From contig JAUCEF010000001.1 in the NCBI GenBank assembly GCA_033558025.1, positions 496,001 through 560,000 of the forward strand: 64,000 nt of DNA, read 5' to 3'. This DNA comes from Phytophthora sp. 'mugwort'. Lineage: Eukaryota; Oomycota; Peronosporomycetes; Peronosporales; Peronosporaceae. A program made the position numbers and the translations under genes. The notes under the pieces are model-generated. The model was not told where the DNA came from. It did not search any database and worked only from the letters and a program-made list of their open reading frames with translations. Below, one piece after another: positions 43,114-53,229 of the stretch; positions within the stretch are counted from its first letter, which is position 1; the number at the start of each line of letters is the position of its first letter.

Positions 43114-45255
43114 TCACGGCTGAAGAAAGCTATCGCGAAGGAGAGTGAGGTGACGCATCGACCCCAGAAGAGTAGAGCAAAGTTGCAAAGGAAGTTGGAA
43201 AAAATTGACAAGATTTTGCCCCATGAGATCGTACAATGGCTAGGATTGATGTTAGCGCATGCGTACGTCCACGCAAGAGCTTGGAGATGTACTGAAACAC
43301 GGACGAAGCTGGCGTCATCCCTGCGGTCACGTTTGGCAGAATAATGTCCCGATATCGCTTCCGCAATATCACGAGATTCCTTCACTTTTCGGACAATGAA
43401 AATGCTGGCGCTAGTAAAGATCGTACGTGGAAGATCAGACCGGTGCTAGCAGTTCTGGAGAAGACGTTCAAGGAAGGCTATGTGCTTGGATCTCGCGTGG
43501 CAATTGACGAGGGTATGCTGCCTTCCCACAACCGACGGAACCCCACTCGGATGTACATGAAAGACAAGCCCCATAAGTGGGGTTCCAAGTGCGTGATGAC
43601 TTGTTGCCCAACTTCCGGCTACTGCAAAAGGTAATGCTGACGCTGTCAACCTGTAGTTTTTACAATATGCTGACACCGTGAATAAGGATGCATGCTAGGG
43701 TGGAGCTGGATGTGGGGCGTAAGAAAGGCAAGGAAGTCTCACAATCGATGGACATGAAGGGTGGTCCTGCGGCTGTGTTCCGAAATATTGCGTGCGTGGT
43801 TCGAGGGCTTCCGTACGAAGGAAGACGTCTGGTAATAGCAAACAGCTTCTACACTTCCATCCCTCTCGCTCAACAGCTACGGACAATGGGTTTCAACTTT
43901 GTGGGTACCATTCAAACTAATCGCAAAGGATGGTGCAAAGAGGTGAAGTTTCCGTGCAAGAAGAGACCCGCAGACATGCCAAGAGGAACATTCAAGATGA
44001 CGGTCGCTGAAAGCAATCCCGGGTTCGTAGCGTTGGGGTGGCTCGACAACAGGGCTGTCTATTTCCTCGCTTCTCAAGTTGGTGCTGACATGACAATTGT
44101 GTTGCGACGCGAGAAAATTGGTGAGCAGAATCCGGTCCCTTGCCCTGGAATTGTCGACGAGTACCAGCGACATATGGGTGGTGCTGACCGCCATGAATCA
44201 GTTGAGACTTCAGTCCTACTCGATGCAGCTTTCAACACGGTAAGCTTCGTACGGTGACTTTGTCACTTATGGATCGGGTTGTTATGCGGACAAGGTGTAT
44301 TTTGTCCTGCAGGGTTCCAGAAGTACTACAAGAGCCGCTTTCTTGGGTCGTAGATATGGCGATCGTCAATGCATACATCGCGCACACTCACGTATGGGAG
44401 AAACAGCGGAAGAAACGGCTCAGTCACTACTGCTTTCTCGCACGCCTACACAAGCTGCTGATCAGCCAGACTGAGATAGGTTTCACGGGAACGTCGGGTG
44501 CAGAAACCGCAGGTTTCGCGCCGGAGCAAGCTATCACTTTTCGAGGCGACCACATGCTCGTGAAGCATCCGCTACGAGAATGAACAACGGTGTACAGAGA
44601 CTTCATCAGCGCCAATGCAAAGTGTGCTCGCACTACAAGCCGGCAGGTAAGAAGCGGGGTGGCACGTCGACATTCTACTGCTCGAAGTGCTCCGAGGGCA
44701 AGAAACGAGGGGTTACGCTGCGCAAAAAGGTCAGAGGACACCCAGAGAACGAGGGAATGACATGCGCACAAATCGGGCAGATGATTTGGCAGAATGGCGA
44801 GTTTTCGCCTTTAACAACACACTCGCGATAGAAGCTTAGCTAAGCCCTAATCGGATGCACGCAATTGTCCTCGTAACATAGTGTCTGCTTCCACCTTTTT
44901 GAACGTCCCATTCCTCCGCACTTCGCTCTATTTTCTCTCGATCACCTTGCTTAACTCCCCTGATGAATGTGTGACTGTGTGGGCCACACACGCGCTAGCT
45001 GAGAGTTTCTCTAAATCTCGGAATTGCATAAAAGCTGTTGCGATGAGTTCAATGGAGGATTGTTTTCAGCAGATCATGCCTCTACCCTCTAGCGGAATTA
45101 TCGCCAGGGAGGTTAGCAACAAGTGTGACTCAAGAGGTACATCTAACTACTTTGCTAAACTATTGCATACTTTAATCAATACGATCCTTATACCCTCCGG
45201 GAGGGTATAAAGGATTTTAGTAGCCTGTCCTTATCACCCCTCCGCGGCCAAGGGG
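43114..45255 (+). pseudogene. PiggyBac transposase, C-terminal half, with 3' end of element
   Basis: From RLKKAIAKE at 43117 the frame runs into EIVQWLGLMLAHA, then shifts to MSRYRFRNITRFLHFSDNEN (43344) with VAIDEGMLPSHNRRNPTRMY and DKPHKWGSKCVMTC, the PiggyBac DDD core. A second block (43688-44257) carries ANSFYTSIPLAQQL, the second catalytic Asp position being Asn here. A C-terminal cysteine-rich zinc finger (CKVCSHYKPAG, FYCSKCSEG) ends near 44831. A noncoding tail with an imperfect hairpin (45184-45215) runs to the terminal repeat. The N-terminal half is absent here and found inverted at 47753-49758. Confidence 0.82.
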
Positions 45256-45259
45256 TTAA
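45245..45259 (+). repeat. PiggyBac terminal inverted repeat and TTAA target site
   Basis: CGGCCAAGGGG (45245-45255) is followed by TTAA (45256-45259), the PiggyBac target site. Read inward on the minus strand the end is CCCCTTGGCCGCGGAG. The other end of the element at 49758-49743 reads CCCCTTGGCCGTGGTG, so 14 of 16 bases agree. Confidence 0.75.
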
Positions 45260-45807
45260 GCACATGCAAGGAGGTGGTATGCATGGAGCTAGCATTTGGG
45301 GCAAAATTTGTGGTGGGGTAAGGTGAGCTTTTAATTTTGCTAAAGACACAGGGATTCTATCTCGCATTGCTGATATATCTGTACCCGCCCTTGCTACGTA
45401 CGGTCAAAAAACCTCAGTCATCCCAGCCAGAGCTGCCATCCGTTCTACGACGGGTATCGGGATATATGACTCCGATAGTGATACCATGGATGGAGGACGA
45501 TTGACCATGACTGACATAATAAAGGGCTAAGCGTGCTCTCGCTTACACGAAGCGTAAGAATATTATTACAGATGCAGATGCTGGAGAAAAGTTGCTCCTA
45601 TCCAAGGCAACCCAACCTCAGCATGAATGTTTAATAAAGTCACATCGAGGTGAAGTCCGTCGTCGTTATGGTGTAGGCGTTTTCAAGCCGTCACAAGAAG
45701 CCCGCGATCATATGGCCAGGCTACGATCTTTGAAGAAGAAGCCTATTGTTGCAGGATCATTTGGATTATATCTTCCGCGTCATTCTTCTTTTCTTAAAAC
45801 AAAATAG
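45260..45807 (+). pseudogene. Polinton minor structural protein, C-terminal part
   Basis: Directly after the TTAA comes KHMQGGGMHGASIWGKICGG, then FNFAKDTGILSRIADISVPAL and TYGQ, a glycine-rich amphipathic segment. A basic end (45592-45807: SHRGEVRRRYGVG) follows a frame break. Glycine-rich plus amphipathic plus basic is the make-up of small internal capsid proteins (pVI/pX type) of adenovirus-related elements. This assignment is inferential. No start codon fits a gene beginning here. Its front is the fragment at 49763-49984. Confidence 0.6.
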
Positions 45808-45875
45808 AGACCATCTCTTTTTTTTGGTCTCAGCAAGAGCATGATCGAAATTGAGGTATCAAGAAAGATCACCTT

Positions 45876-46680
45876 TTATCGTTCCGATTGTAGATAGAGA
45901 TAGTAATTGTAGAGCGAGGCCCTCTGTGACAATCCATCCATGCGTACTGGGACGGCTTGTAAGAGCAAAAAAAAAACGATTTGTGCATCACCTCTATCAA
46001 ATGCATTGACAATATCAACAGATGCAACATACTCGTTTTTGATCAAATCGCAACGGACTATGTATGAACTCGTAGGGTGTGTTTGAGGAATGATATTTGA
46101 CAGCTGAGCGCTAGCAACTATCGCTGTGGCAGCAGGATATGTACCAACCGTCATACCGACTACTCACCCAAAATCAATTATAAGGCGATAAACGCGAGTA
46201 GTAGGCAAACCAGAACCACCAGCTGAATATAGACCAGTAGCAGGTCTCATGTATCCAGCTGGAATACTAGAAGGAGTCGGGGAGAAATCAACCTGGCAGG
46301 CGTAATATACACTGTTCTCACTGATTTTAATATAGAATACATGATTTCCAAATCCATCGATTAACTATGCTCCGGCATTGACCAAGTCAGTGTGGATGGT
46401 GCGATTAAGATCGTCGTAGGAGTAAATACCATCAGCGAGGGTGAGACTAATGATGGAGGTAGTGGCAGCCGTTGGTATTTCAATTTTCAGGCTGTGTTCT
46501 GGAACTGTATTGCACCAATTTTATACTCACTGTTGAACATTGTTATCGATTGTACTGCGCAAACAACATCACGAAAATCAGCTGCCGATCCAGGGAACTG
46601 ATATTTCGATGTAGAGTTGTAGTTATCTTGAACGAGATTAGTTGAATTAATCTTCAAAAGGCTAGCCATTCTTTTTCATA
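45876..46680 (-). pseudogene. Polinton penton-like minor capsid protein
   Basis: The minus strand starts near 46669 with MASLLKINSTNLVQDNYNST, then FPGSAADFRDVVCAVQSITM. After a frame change it gives SIISLTLADGIYSYDDLNRT, the usual ADG-YSYDDLN turn of single-jelly-roll minor capsid proteins, then NHVFYIKISEN, a proline/glycine loop (PSSIPAGYMRPATGLY) and the end IIPQTHPTSSYIVRCDL. The protein would occupy the capsid vertices. It contains at least two frameshifts and an in-frame stop. Confidence 0.7.
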
Positions 46681-46717
46681 TATGAAGCTAGGCATATTAC
46701 GAATATCTAAACTGGAA

Positions 46718-47403
46718 TTAGTGATCAGTTACGATCGGCTGATCGAAGTTGTATCTTATTTGTCCTTCTACAGAGTCGATGAGCAACATGTGACCTTTTC
46801 GTTCAGTTGCCTTATTGTAAGAGTGAACGATTGAGCGATCATCTACACCCTTGATACTAAAATCTTTGACAACCATCTGCAAATCTCGCTTTGAGTTAGC
46901 TTTTAGGATTGCGACGTACTCGGAGTTTAAGCGTATCATCTTATCGATTGCGAAGTAGCTGTGACTTAGGAATATAGTTTATAACTTGAAGTACCGAGCC
47001 CTTGTGAAGTAGTGTGAGAAGATGTTCTTTGGGAGTAGCTTATCGTTGCTATAGTCATCTATGATGACAAGATCCGGTTTGTTCGGGCTCATAGGTGTAT
47101 GTCGCACCTGATCAACTTTCGGAGGTGTATCTGGATCAGCGAAAGTGATGAAATCTTTAAGCTTTTCATAAAGGTAGTCATAGCGCTCTTGATGCGGATA
47201 ACGAGCAATACTCGTTAGATGAGCGAACACATGAGGTGAATTATTTTTAGAATGAAAAGGCATAATTTGTTCTTCCCACTGAACGAGGGACCAAGGACAA
47301 CCATTCTTAATAGCTTTTTAATGCTAAGCGCAGGGATATCATCCATGCCAGCTGACTTATACTTCTTAGCCAACGAAGCACCAAAATCTGGAATAGCGCT
47401 CAT
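46718..47403 (-). pseudogene. Polinton genome-packaging ATPase (HerA/FtsK, A32-like)
   Basis: The minus strand begins at 47403 with MSAIPDFGASLAKKYKSAG and carries the P-loop VVLGPSFSGKN (about 47310-47278). After a frameshift it reads YLYEKLKDFITFADP, then the Walker B strand PDLVIIDDYSNDK (about 47075-47035), then an arginine/asparagine-rich end in a third frame (RLNSEYVAILKANSKRD). This is the ATPase that drives DNA into the capsid in Polintons and related viruses. Two frame breaks disable it. It starts back-to-back with the fibre fragment at 47430. Confidence 0.8.
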
Positions 47404-47429
47404 GGTTGTGTCTTTTAATCGCTGGATCT

Positions 47430-47752
47430 AAATATCTTGAGACAAAAAAAATAAGTTCTGGTTTCTCGTATACTCAGCCAATATTCACATTACCGATCTA
47501 CAATCCTGCATTCTATCTTACGTTGGATGCCACTGGATATCTGGCTTACGAGTATGCGCGGACTCTTTATCTCGCCAAAAATGATTATCGCTTGACGTAT
47601 ATTTCAGATATTAGCCCAGGAACAGCAACACAAGGTGTAGCCCTTGTACCGGGTACAAACACAGATGTTGGTGTCATTGGGGCACTATCTTGTAGCTGTC
47701 TACCTGCGAATGGCTCCAGTGTATCATCTGCTCCTGATTATCTCATAGGCAG
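47430..47752 (+). pseudogene. Fibre-like protein, upstream fragment
   Basis: The open frame gives KYLETKKISSGFSYTQPIF, FYLTLDATGYLAYEYARTLY, NDYRLTYISDISPGTATQGV and ALVPGTNTDVGVIGALS, ending SSVSSAPDYLIG at 47750. The low-charge beta-rich composition matches the fragment at 42899-43113. After 47752 the sequence is PiggyBac on the opposite strand. The start codon is not clear because the first in-frame codon after the preceding stop is TTG. Confidence 0.6.
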
Positions 47753-49758
47753 ATTCCAACGTCTGCTTCCAGTAGCGATTGGACTTGCTAGCGACGTGCC
47801 GCCAGAAGCTTTTGGGTAAAAAGTAAAAGAAGAGGTCGATCGGCGACTTCACCGCAGCCTGGATGTCTTGAGAAGGCCTACAGTATCCTTCGTACATCCT
47901 GTCCACATAACCGTTGTTGATCAGCACTGGTGTCGCATTGTCAGGAAGAATTTTCCATCCGCTGTTGCCATGTCCACCAGCTCATTCAAGTCATAGATTT
48001 CAGACGAACCTGTCAGCATAACAATAGTTTAGTAGCCCGATCATGTCATCACAGTGCCTCCGTACTGTGACGTACCTTGAACGCGCATATGAAGCAGCTC
48101 AACTTCAGCCGGGGTCATCAAGTCAGTAACACGAGTGACTTCGTCGGACACGTCCTCGATCGTGCTGTCACTATCGCTGGCAGTGTCCGATACAAGTGGA
48201 CCTCCTTCTGCTGCTTGAACAGAGTCATCTGACCCCTCGCCATCAGAATCCAGGTACTCTTCATTAGATCCAAGAATCAAATTGGGGTCCATCGGATCCA
48301 ACTGCGCGAAATCAGCAGCCCGAAAAACCGGGATCCTGTCTTGAGAGGATGTACGATCTCTCTGGCGACCTCGTTTTCACTCGTATCACCGTTTTCTGGC
48401 TCGTTGTCGGATCCTTGCTCACTTCCGCCGTTGTCTTCGTAGGCGCTGTCATCCGAGGCATCGAGCTTGCGTCCTATCAGCGTCAAGCTGCTCGGGTGTA
48501 CTCACCTGCATTTCCACGTCTGCATTTTCTACAATGCACGCACCGTCAACCAACCCACTCCATTGTCAGCGTAGCAATGCAAATTTATACCTGTCGTTTC
48601 AGCATCTCTCGACGTATTCTAATCAGCAGACACCATTTCACCAGTGTCAGCAGTGGTCGACGCGTCCGAGTCAGCATTTCGTATAGCGTCCGTGACAGCG
48701 CTGGCTACAACATGGTAAGTTCGAGTCAGTATAAGTGTCATGTCAGCATAATACCCATGCACTATACCGTTCGCGTCAGCATCGTTCTGCTCGCACGATG
48801 CTTTGTGTACCAGGACAACCGGAGGCGCTACAGGACGTCCTTCGGAGCTTGCATATACACTGTTAGCTTGAGTTTCTCCCATAGCGCCTGAAAGCTCGTC
48901 CACCTTGTACATTGTCGGATCTTCATACGTTAGCGAACGAAGAGAGCTCACGGCGCCGATCTACTGCATCCTGCGCGAGTTGCTTCTTCGTAGTTTTTTT
49001 CGGTTGGGCTGGTATTTTCGTTGCAGCCTTAGCACCGCGTGCTTCCGGTCACTTTGCTTTGGGCTCCTTCGCCTTAGCAGGCGCCCTCTTCTTGCGCGTA
49101 GCCACAGATGCCTGTGTGACTGGTGTTTGATTTGGATCTGCGCAGCAACACGGGACAGCACTGTCAGCTACAACACAACACCGCCCTATCGCTAAAACTA
49201 ACCCGCGTACTCACTGTGGGAGCGCATCATCACGTTAGTGATATGGATGCGGTCGCACAGCTCCTTGTCTGTTTTCACGTAGACGAGCAGTGTATCCTCC
49301 CGTTGAAGTAGTCGACCCCTTCCTTGCTCCCACGAAGCCTGCGGCCGGGATTCATGTAGTTTGAGTAAGACATAATACAAGCACGTCAGTTGCATATTTA
49401 CCCCCACGTTTAGAGGTCACGTACTGGATCTGAAGGCCTTTCGCTGGCTTCCACGTCCAGCCATCTCTCTTGGCATTCATGCCGCACGAAATGAAGAATG
49501 AGTGGCAGCGGCAAAAGGGGGAACCATATATATTTGGATTTTTTTAAATACGGTCCGCGCTTATGCGCGGTAGTTCATACCACATGTTATTGACGTCCAA
49601 TAGGGTAACTTTATTATAAGACGTAGACCAATCACGTCCCTCATATATATGGGGAGGGACGAAGCTTTCGTTTTGCGGAAATAAACATAGTGAAATCAAG
49701 TCGTTATTATGCTGACCGAACAGCATAAACCGTGTTACAAGGCACCACGGCCAAGGGG
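47753..49758 (-). pseudogene. PiggyBac transposase, N-terminal half, with 5' end of element
   Basis: From the terminal repeat at 49758 the minus strand passes a leader with a CCGCGC/GCGCGG hairpin (about 49550) to an ATG near 49485 (MPREMAGRGSQRKAF). A basic segment (KYQPNRKKLRR), an acidic low-complexity part (SNEEYLDSDGEGSDDS, 48301-48041) and a helical part with SPIDLFFYFLPKSFWRHVAS and SNRYWKQTLE, ending at 47754, follow. This is the usual PiggyBac N-terminus up to the beginning of the catalytic domain. Several frames are used, so it is decayed. The catalytic half is the plus-strand piece at 43114. Confidence 0.72.
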
Positions 49759-49762
49759 TAAA
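49748..49762 (-). repeat. PiggyBac 5' terminal inverted repeat
   Basis: Minus strand CCCCTTGGCCG (49758-49748) equals the end at 45245-45255. The next four bases outward are TTTA on the minus strand (49762-49759), one change from the TTAA target site. Confidence 0.7.
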
Positions 49763-49984
49763 AAAAAGCGGATAGCCGATCTCTTTCTTAGTGATAGCTA
49801 AACGCGTTCCATTACCAGATATTCGCGCTCGAAGAGCTTTAGCATACGATTAAGGATGAAGATGAAGCGTAGCACCAGAATCTTGCAACTCATCTTTAGA
49901 CAATGATGGAGTACCGGCCTTGAATGCTCTCTTAAGCTTTGACTCAGGGATTGCCAATGAAACTGCTAACTCGTTGAACGTCAT
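49763..49984 (-). pseudogene. Polinton minor structural protein, N-terminal part
   Basis: ATG at 49984 opens MTFNELAVSLAIPESKLKRA. After one in-frame stop (near 49851) the same frame continues SYAKALRARISGNGTRLAIT and KKEIGYPLF, reaching the PiggyBac end. The SGNGTRLAITKKEIG segment precedes a glycine-rich amphipathic part in an expected intact gene, and that part is found at 45260. So this is probably the front of the same gene. Confidence 0.55.
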
Positions 49985-49989
49985 GATTA

Positions 49990-50395
49990 TATTATTCGTA
50001 TAAGAGAAACACTGATTATATTTAAGGAATACAAGTCCTTAAATTTACCTAGTAGATTCATCTTATCCTGTTGACGAAAGTACAACCAGAGCATACACCA
50101 TATTCCACAATAGTCTCCGTATGTACCTTGGTAGTGCTTTGTATTGTATTTTCCGATCCCATACTTGGTAGGGCCTGCCTCACCCATACTATCAAAGTAT
50201 TCTCCATCATGAACGCATGTCCAGCGTCCTACGTCACGGTTAGGACGTCTTAATATACTGGGATAAGTACCTTTTCTTGGGATTGGTTTCGTTATTTCGT
50301 TTAATTCATATATATCATTTCAGATGTACTCCTATTCGATCAACAAGCTCAATCAGATCATCATCACTGGTGATTGGCTTAATAAGATCGCTCAT
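49990..50395 (-). pseudogene. Polinton adenovirus-type (Ulp1-like) cysteine protease
   Basis: ATG at 50395 (MSDLIKPITSDDDLIELVDR). After a frameshift near 50310 it continues with RPNRDVGRWTC, EYFDSMGEA and then YQGTYGDYCGIWCMLWLYF (50120-50070), where the Gln and Cys of the active site are recognisable. The motif that normally reads GHW, with the catalytic His, reads GRW here. These proteases cut capsid proteins during particle maturation. The start is 47 bp from the divergent capsid gene start at 50443, so the short AT-rich gap should serve both. Confidence 0.78.
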
Positions 50396-50442
50396 AAATT
50401 TAATTTCCTCAAAAGTATATAAAAAACCATATAGATTCAACA

Positions 50443-52065
50443 ATGAGTCAAACTCAACTATCCGACCAGTATTTATACCAGAGCTCGCTCCAAAGCGACC
50501 GGAGATTAAAGTATCTTCCGGCAAACGCGTACCGTTTGTGATCGATCTTAATCAGGGATCGTACCAGAATGGTGTTATAACTATCAATGCTATAGCACAG
50601 CTGAATGGAAATGAAGGATTTGCTTGCCTTCGCGATGCATACATCATGCTTCCATACACGGTCTCAATAAAGAATGGTGCTACTGCCCAGACTGCTCCTG
50701 CCAATCGTTTCTGCTCTACATTCAAGTGTGGTAACTGGAATTTTATTGATAACCTGTCGCTTGAATTTAATGGCAAGACCGTGGTTAGTATGGCGGACTA
50801 CAAGCTATTTTGGAACAACATTCGAGCTCAGACTAGCTACAGGCTTCAATGTGTTGAGAAGCATGGTGCATAGTCTTTCTTTACCCGGATGCTGCTCAGT
50901 CTGCTTTGTATAGTTCTGCTACCAGCTCGACAACGGGAGATGGTTAAACTAATATTACTGCATTCTCATCTTCGTTTGCTACAACTGGTCCCTCTGGTGG
51001 CGCCTCTATCGTTAATGACGGTCTTGTGAGACGTCTGTTGTCGAATCCACCTAACGCTGGATCTGATTTCTTCACTTCGAGGCCTTCGCTTGGTGGGGCT
51101 GCAGCTTCTACCACAAAGCTAAGCAAACAGACCTTCAACCCATCTTTAAGGAACTAGACCTCATGGCCAAATCTACAAATCTGTCTCCGCGTCCGAGTTA
51201 ATCAGGGTACTTCTACTATTGCTGTCGATGATTCGATAGGGATGTCGCTGACCAGCACTACTCTTGCTTCTGGCAATACTTGTCCAATACTGGTGTCTGC
51301 TTCTTCTACAAGTAATCCCATGGCTGGAGTCCTTGCTGCTTCTGCCGGGTTCAGTATTGCTTGTGATGCTGATGTCAATACCCTTGAACCTACTGTTGAT
51401 TGCACTTACATGCCTTTCACCACTTCTCGTCTATACGTTCCGTTTGTGCATTTTGAGAATCCTGAGGCTATTATCTCAAAGCCAGTAAGACGATTCGATT
51501 TAATGATTGCTATGCATAATGGTTCTATCAGCGCGCTGGTACTGGTAAGCAGGCAACTCAGCTCAATGCTGCATTCGATCTACAATTATCGGCTTCAATC
51601 AAGAACGCCACGTATGTCATTCTAATACCTTTTGCTGAGCAAACTGGAAGCTTTGCCTCTGCTGCTGTTCAGGAGTTCCAGAGTCCTTTTGATAGTGCCT
51701 CATGGACCCTACACGCAGGCTCTAGTATCCGAAATCTTAACGTTCGTGTCGGTTCCCAGCAGACATTTGATATCAGTCATGATTACGATTTCCATCACTT
51801 TACGAATGAAGTTGCTAAGATTTCTGCGATTAATGGTGATCTCACCCCTGAGCTGGTAAATGGTCTTCTTGACTATCATACGTGGTCTTTAACAAACATT
51901 GTTGACGTTGGCCGCCTAATAGAGCGTGATGTCCCCCAAGCGATTCAGATCCAGGGACTAAATGCTGGTTGCCAGGGTACCAATATACAGGTGATCGTGG
52001 TGAGCGAGCAGGAGCTGCGTTTTGATCGTCTTACAGGGGAAGTAATCGATTTTACTACCGCATAG
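50443..52065 (+). pseudogene. Polinton major capsid protein (double jelly roll)
   Basis: ATG at 50443 (MSQTQL). A frameshift within the first 20 codons leads to PVFIPELAPKRPEIKVSSGK, VPFVIDLNQGSYQNGVITI and FIDNLSLEFNGKTVVSMADY. Further frame changes near 50870, 51150 and 51620 lead to TFDISHDYDFHHFTNEVAKI and finally IQVIVVSEQELRFDRLTGEV with the stop at 52063-52065. The size (about 540 codons) and composition fit the Polinton capsid protein, which forms the icosahedral shell. It is interrupted by four or more frame breaks, but nearly all of it is still readable, so decay is moderate. Confidence 0.82.
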
Positions 52066-52166
52066 ATTCTGGATATCATTTCGTCGAGAGAACGAAATAA
52101 GATCAACTTATGAGGATCACCCATAATTCTGTCGTAGCTTAAGTAAGAAAAAAAAACTTTGTTATC

Positions 52167-52475
52167 CTAGTTTAGTTCTGCTAAAAAAAAGAGCCTAGAG
52201 CACTTACCGATTACGAATTGACTCTTTCGAAGCCAATCAATAGAATTGGGATCAGTTTGACTAATTTGGTTTAAAGATTTACCTCGATATTTCCCCCACG
52301 TCATCATATATGAATTGTCATCAGTAAGGAATTTGGAGTGTAGGAATGAATATCTTGACCTCTTCACCAATATTTAAACTCGGTTGATTAAATACCCACA
52401 ATAACCAGGATCAGAAGAATATACTTCTTCAATCTGGATGTCCTTGTATTTTCCAACAGTTTATTCGTTCGACAT
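52167..52475 (-). pseudogene. Small Polinton gene with two GKY-type repeats
   Basis: From the ATG at 52475 (MSNE, then an in-frame stop) the frame reads VGKYKDIQIEEVYSSDPGYC, and after a second stop MTWGKYRGKSLNQISQTDPN followed by SIDWLRKS. Both units follow the GKYKGK...DPxYxxWL pattern of the DUF3820-like family found in viruses and phages, so the protein is a tandem of two. Function unknown. It lies convergent to the capsid gene, about 100 bp away. Confidence 0.5.
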
Positions 52476-52480
52476 GTTTT

Positions 52481-52759
52481 CAGTTGGATGTATCTATATA
52501 CATAGCCCCTATCTTTTTTTTTTAATAGTTTAAGTAATTCAATTGATCGCGGAGGGTAGCAAATTTACTTTGACTCGTTGTTGATGATCTATAGCTTATA
52601 TGCGACAGCGTGTAACGCATTAAGTCTACCTTATAATCTAACCCTATCGAATCGCTGCGTCGTCGAGAACAACAGCTGGATATTAGAAATGTTTAGAAAC
52701 GGTTAGAAACGTCTACGCCTACTCTCGATACTGAATTAAGGTAAGAATTAGCATAAACT
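52481..52759. other. Border of Polinton, no gene seen
   Basis: AT-rich sequence with a T9 run and a triplicated GTTAGAAA word (52682-52711). It may contain the Polinton terminus, but I could not match any terminal inverted repeat. Confidence 0.35.
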
Positions 52760-53160
52760 AAAAAAACGTACACGTAATGTTCTAGAAGTTATTACTAGCA
52801 TGGTGGGTGCATCCGGAAGCAATCGTCCAGATGGGATCGTGGGAGTAAGTATTCGTATCGAGGGACCGAATTCCGGCATTTTAATCGTCGCATAGGCGAT
52901 GAGGTCAGATTCACGCCCACATGAACTGTGCTTGCGGTTTTGATCTTGGAAGTTGACTGGGTTGCCATATCTACCATACATGTCCGGTAATCCTCGCGCC
53001 GTTTTCAATCAATGATGGCAAAGTCGACCGAGAGCACTCTGCCATCTTTAGCAGTCCACAGATGGTTCTGAATTGCACGATAGTCGCGTAAGACATGTTT
53101 CTTATGCTGACCGAAGGAGCAACTGGCATCTTGGGGCGTAGGAACAACGCCAATCCGGCG
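52760..53160 (-). pseudogene. Copia Gag/protease fragment
   Basis: On the minus strand a decayed zinc-knuckle-like segment (CSFGQHKKHVLRDYRAI, near 53120-53070) is followed by a polar linker and the Copia protease active-site region, read as IWTIASGCTHHASNNF with Ala in place of the catalytic Asp (near 52830-52785). Frames change several times. Confidence 0.5.
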
Positions 53161-53177
53161 CTTTCGAGATCACTTAA

Positions 53178-53180
<3 letters not shown>

Positions 53181-53227
<47 letters not shown>
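53181..53227. repeat. (TC)n microsatellite
   Basis: About 23 uninterrupted TC units, 47 bp. Such arrays are length-variable and useful as markers. Confidence 0.95.

Positions 53228-53229
<2 letters not shown>

Larger units (their letters stand above)
35881..52480. mobile_element. Polinton/Maverick virus-like DNA transposon, decayed and rearranged
   Basis: The region contains, in broken form, every hallmark Polinton gene: protein-primed family B DNA polymerase, RVE integrase with chromodomain, adenovirus-type cysteine protease, HerA/FtsK-type packaging ATPase, penton-like minor capsid protein and double-jelly-roll major capsid protein. Fibre-like and other structural genes accompany them. Its left end is lost at the join with the Gypsy element (about 35880). 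I found no terminal inverted repeats at the right end, which I place after the last recognisable gene near 52480. A PiggyBac element has inserted into it, and an internal segment of about 4.6 kb is inverted. Most genes carry frameshifts, so it cannot replicate on its own. Confidence 0.88.
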
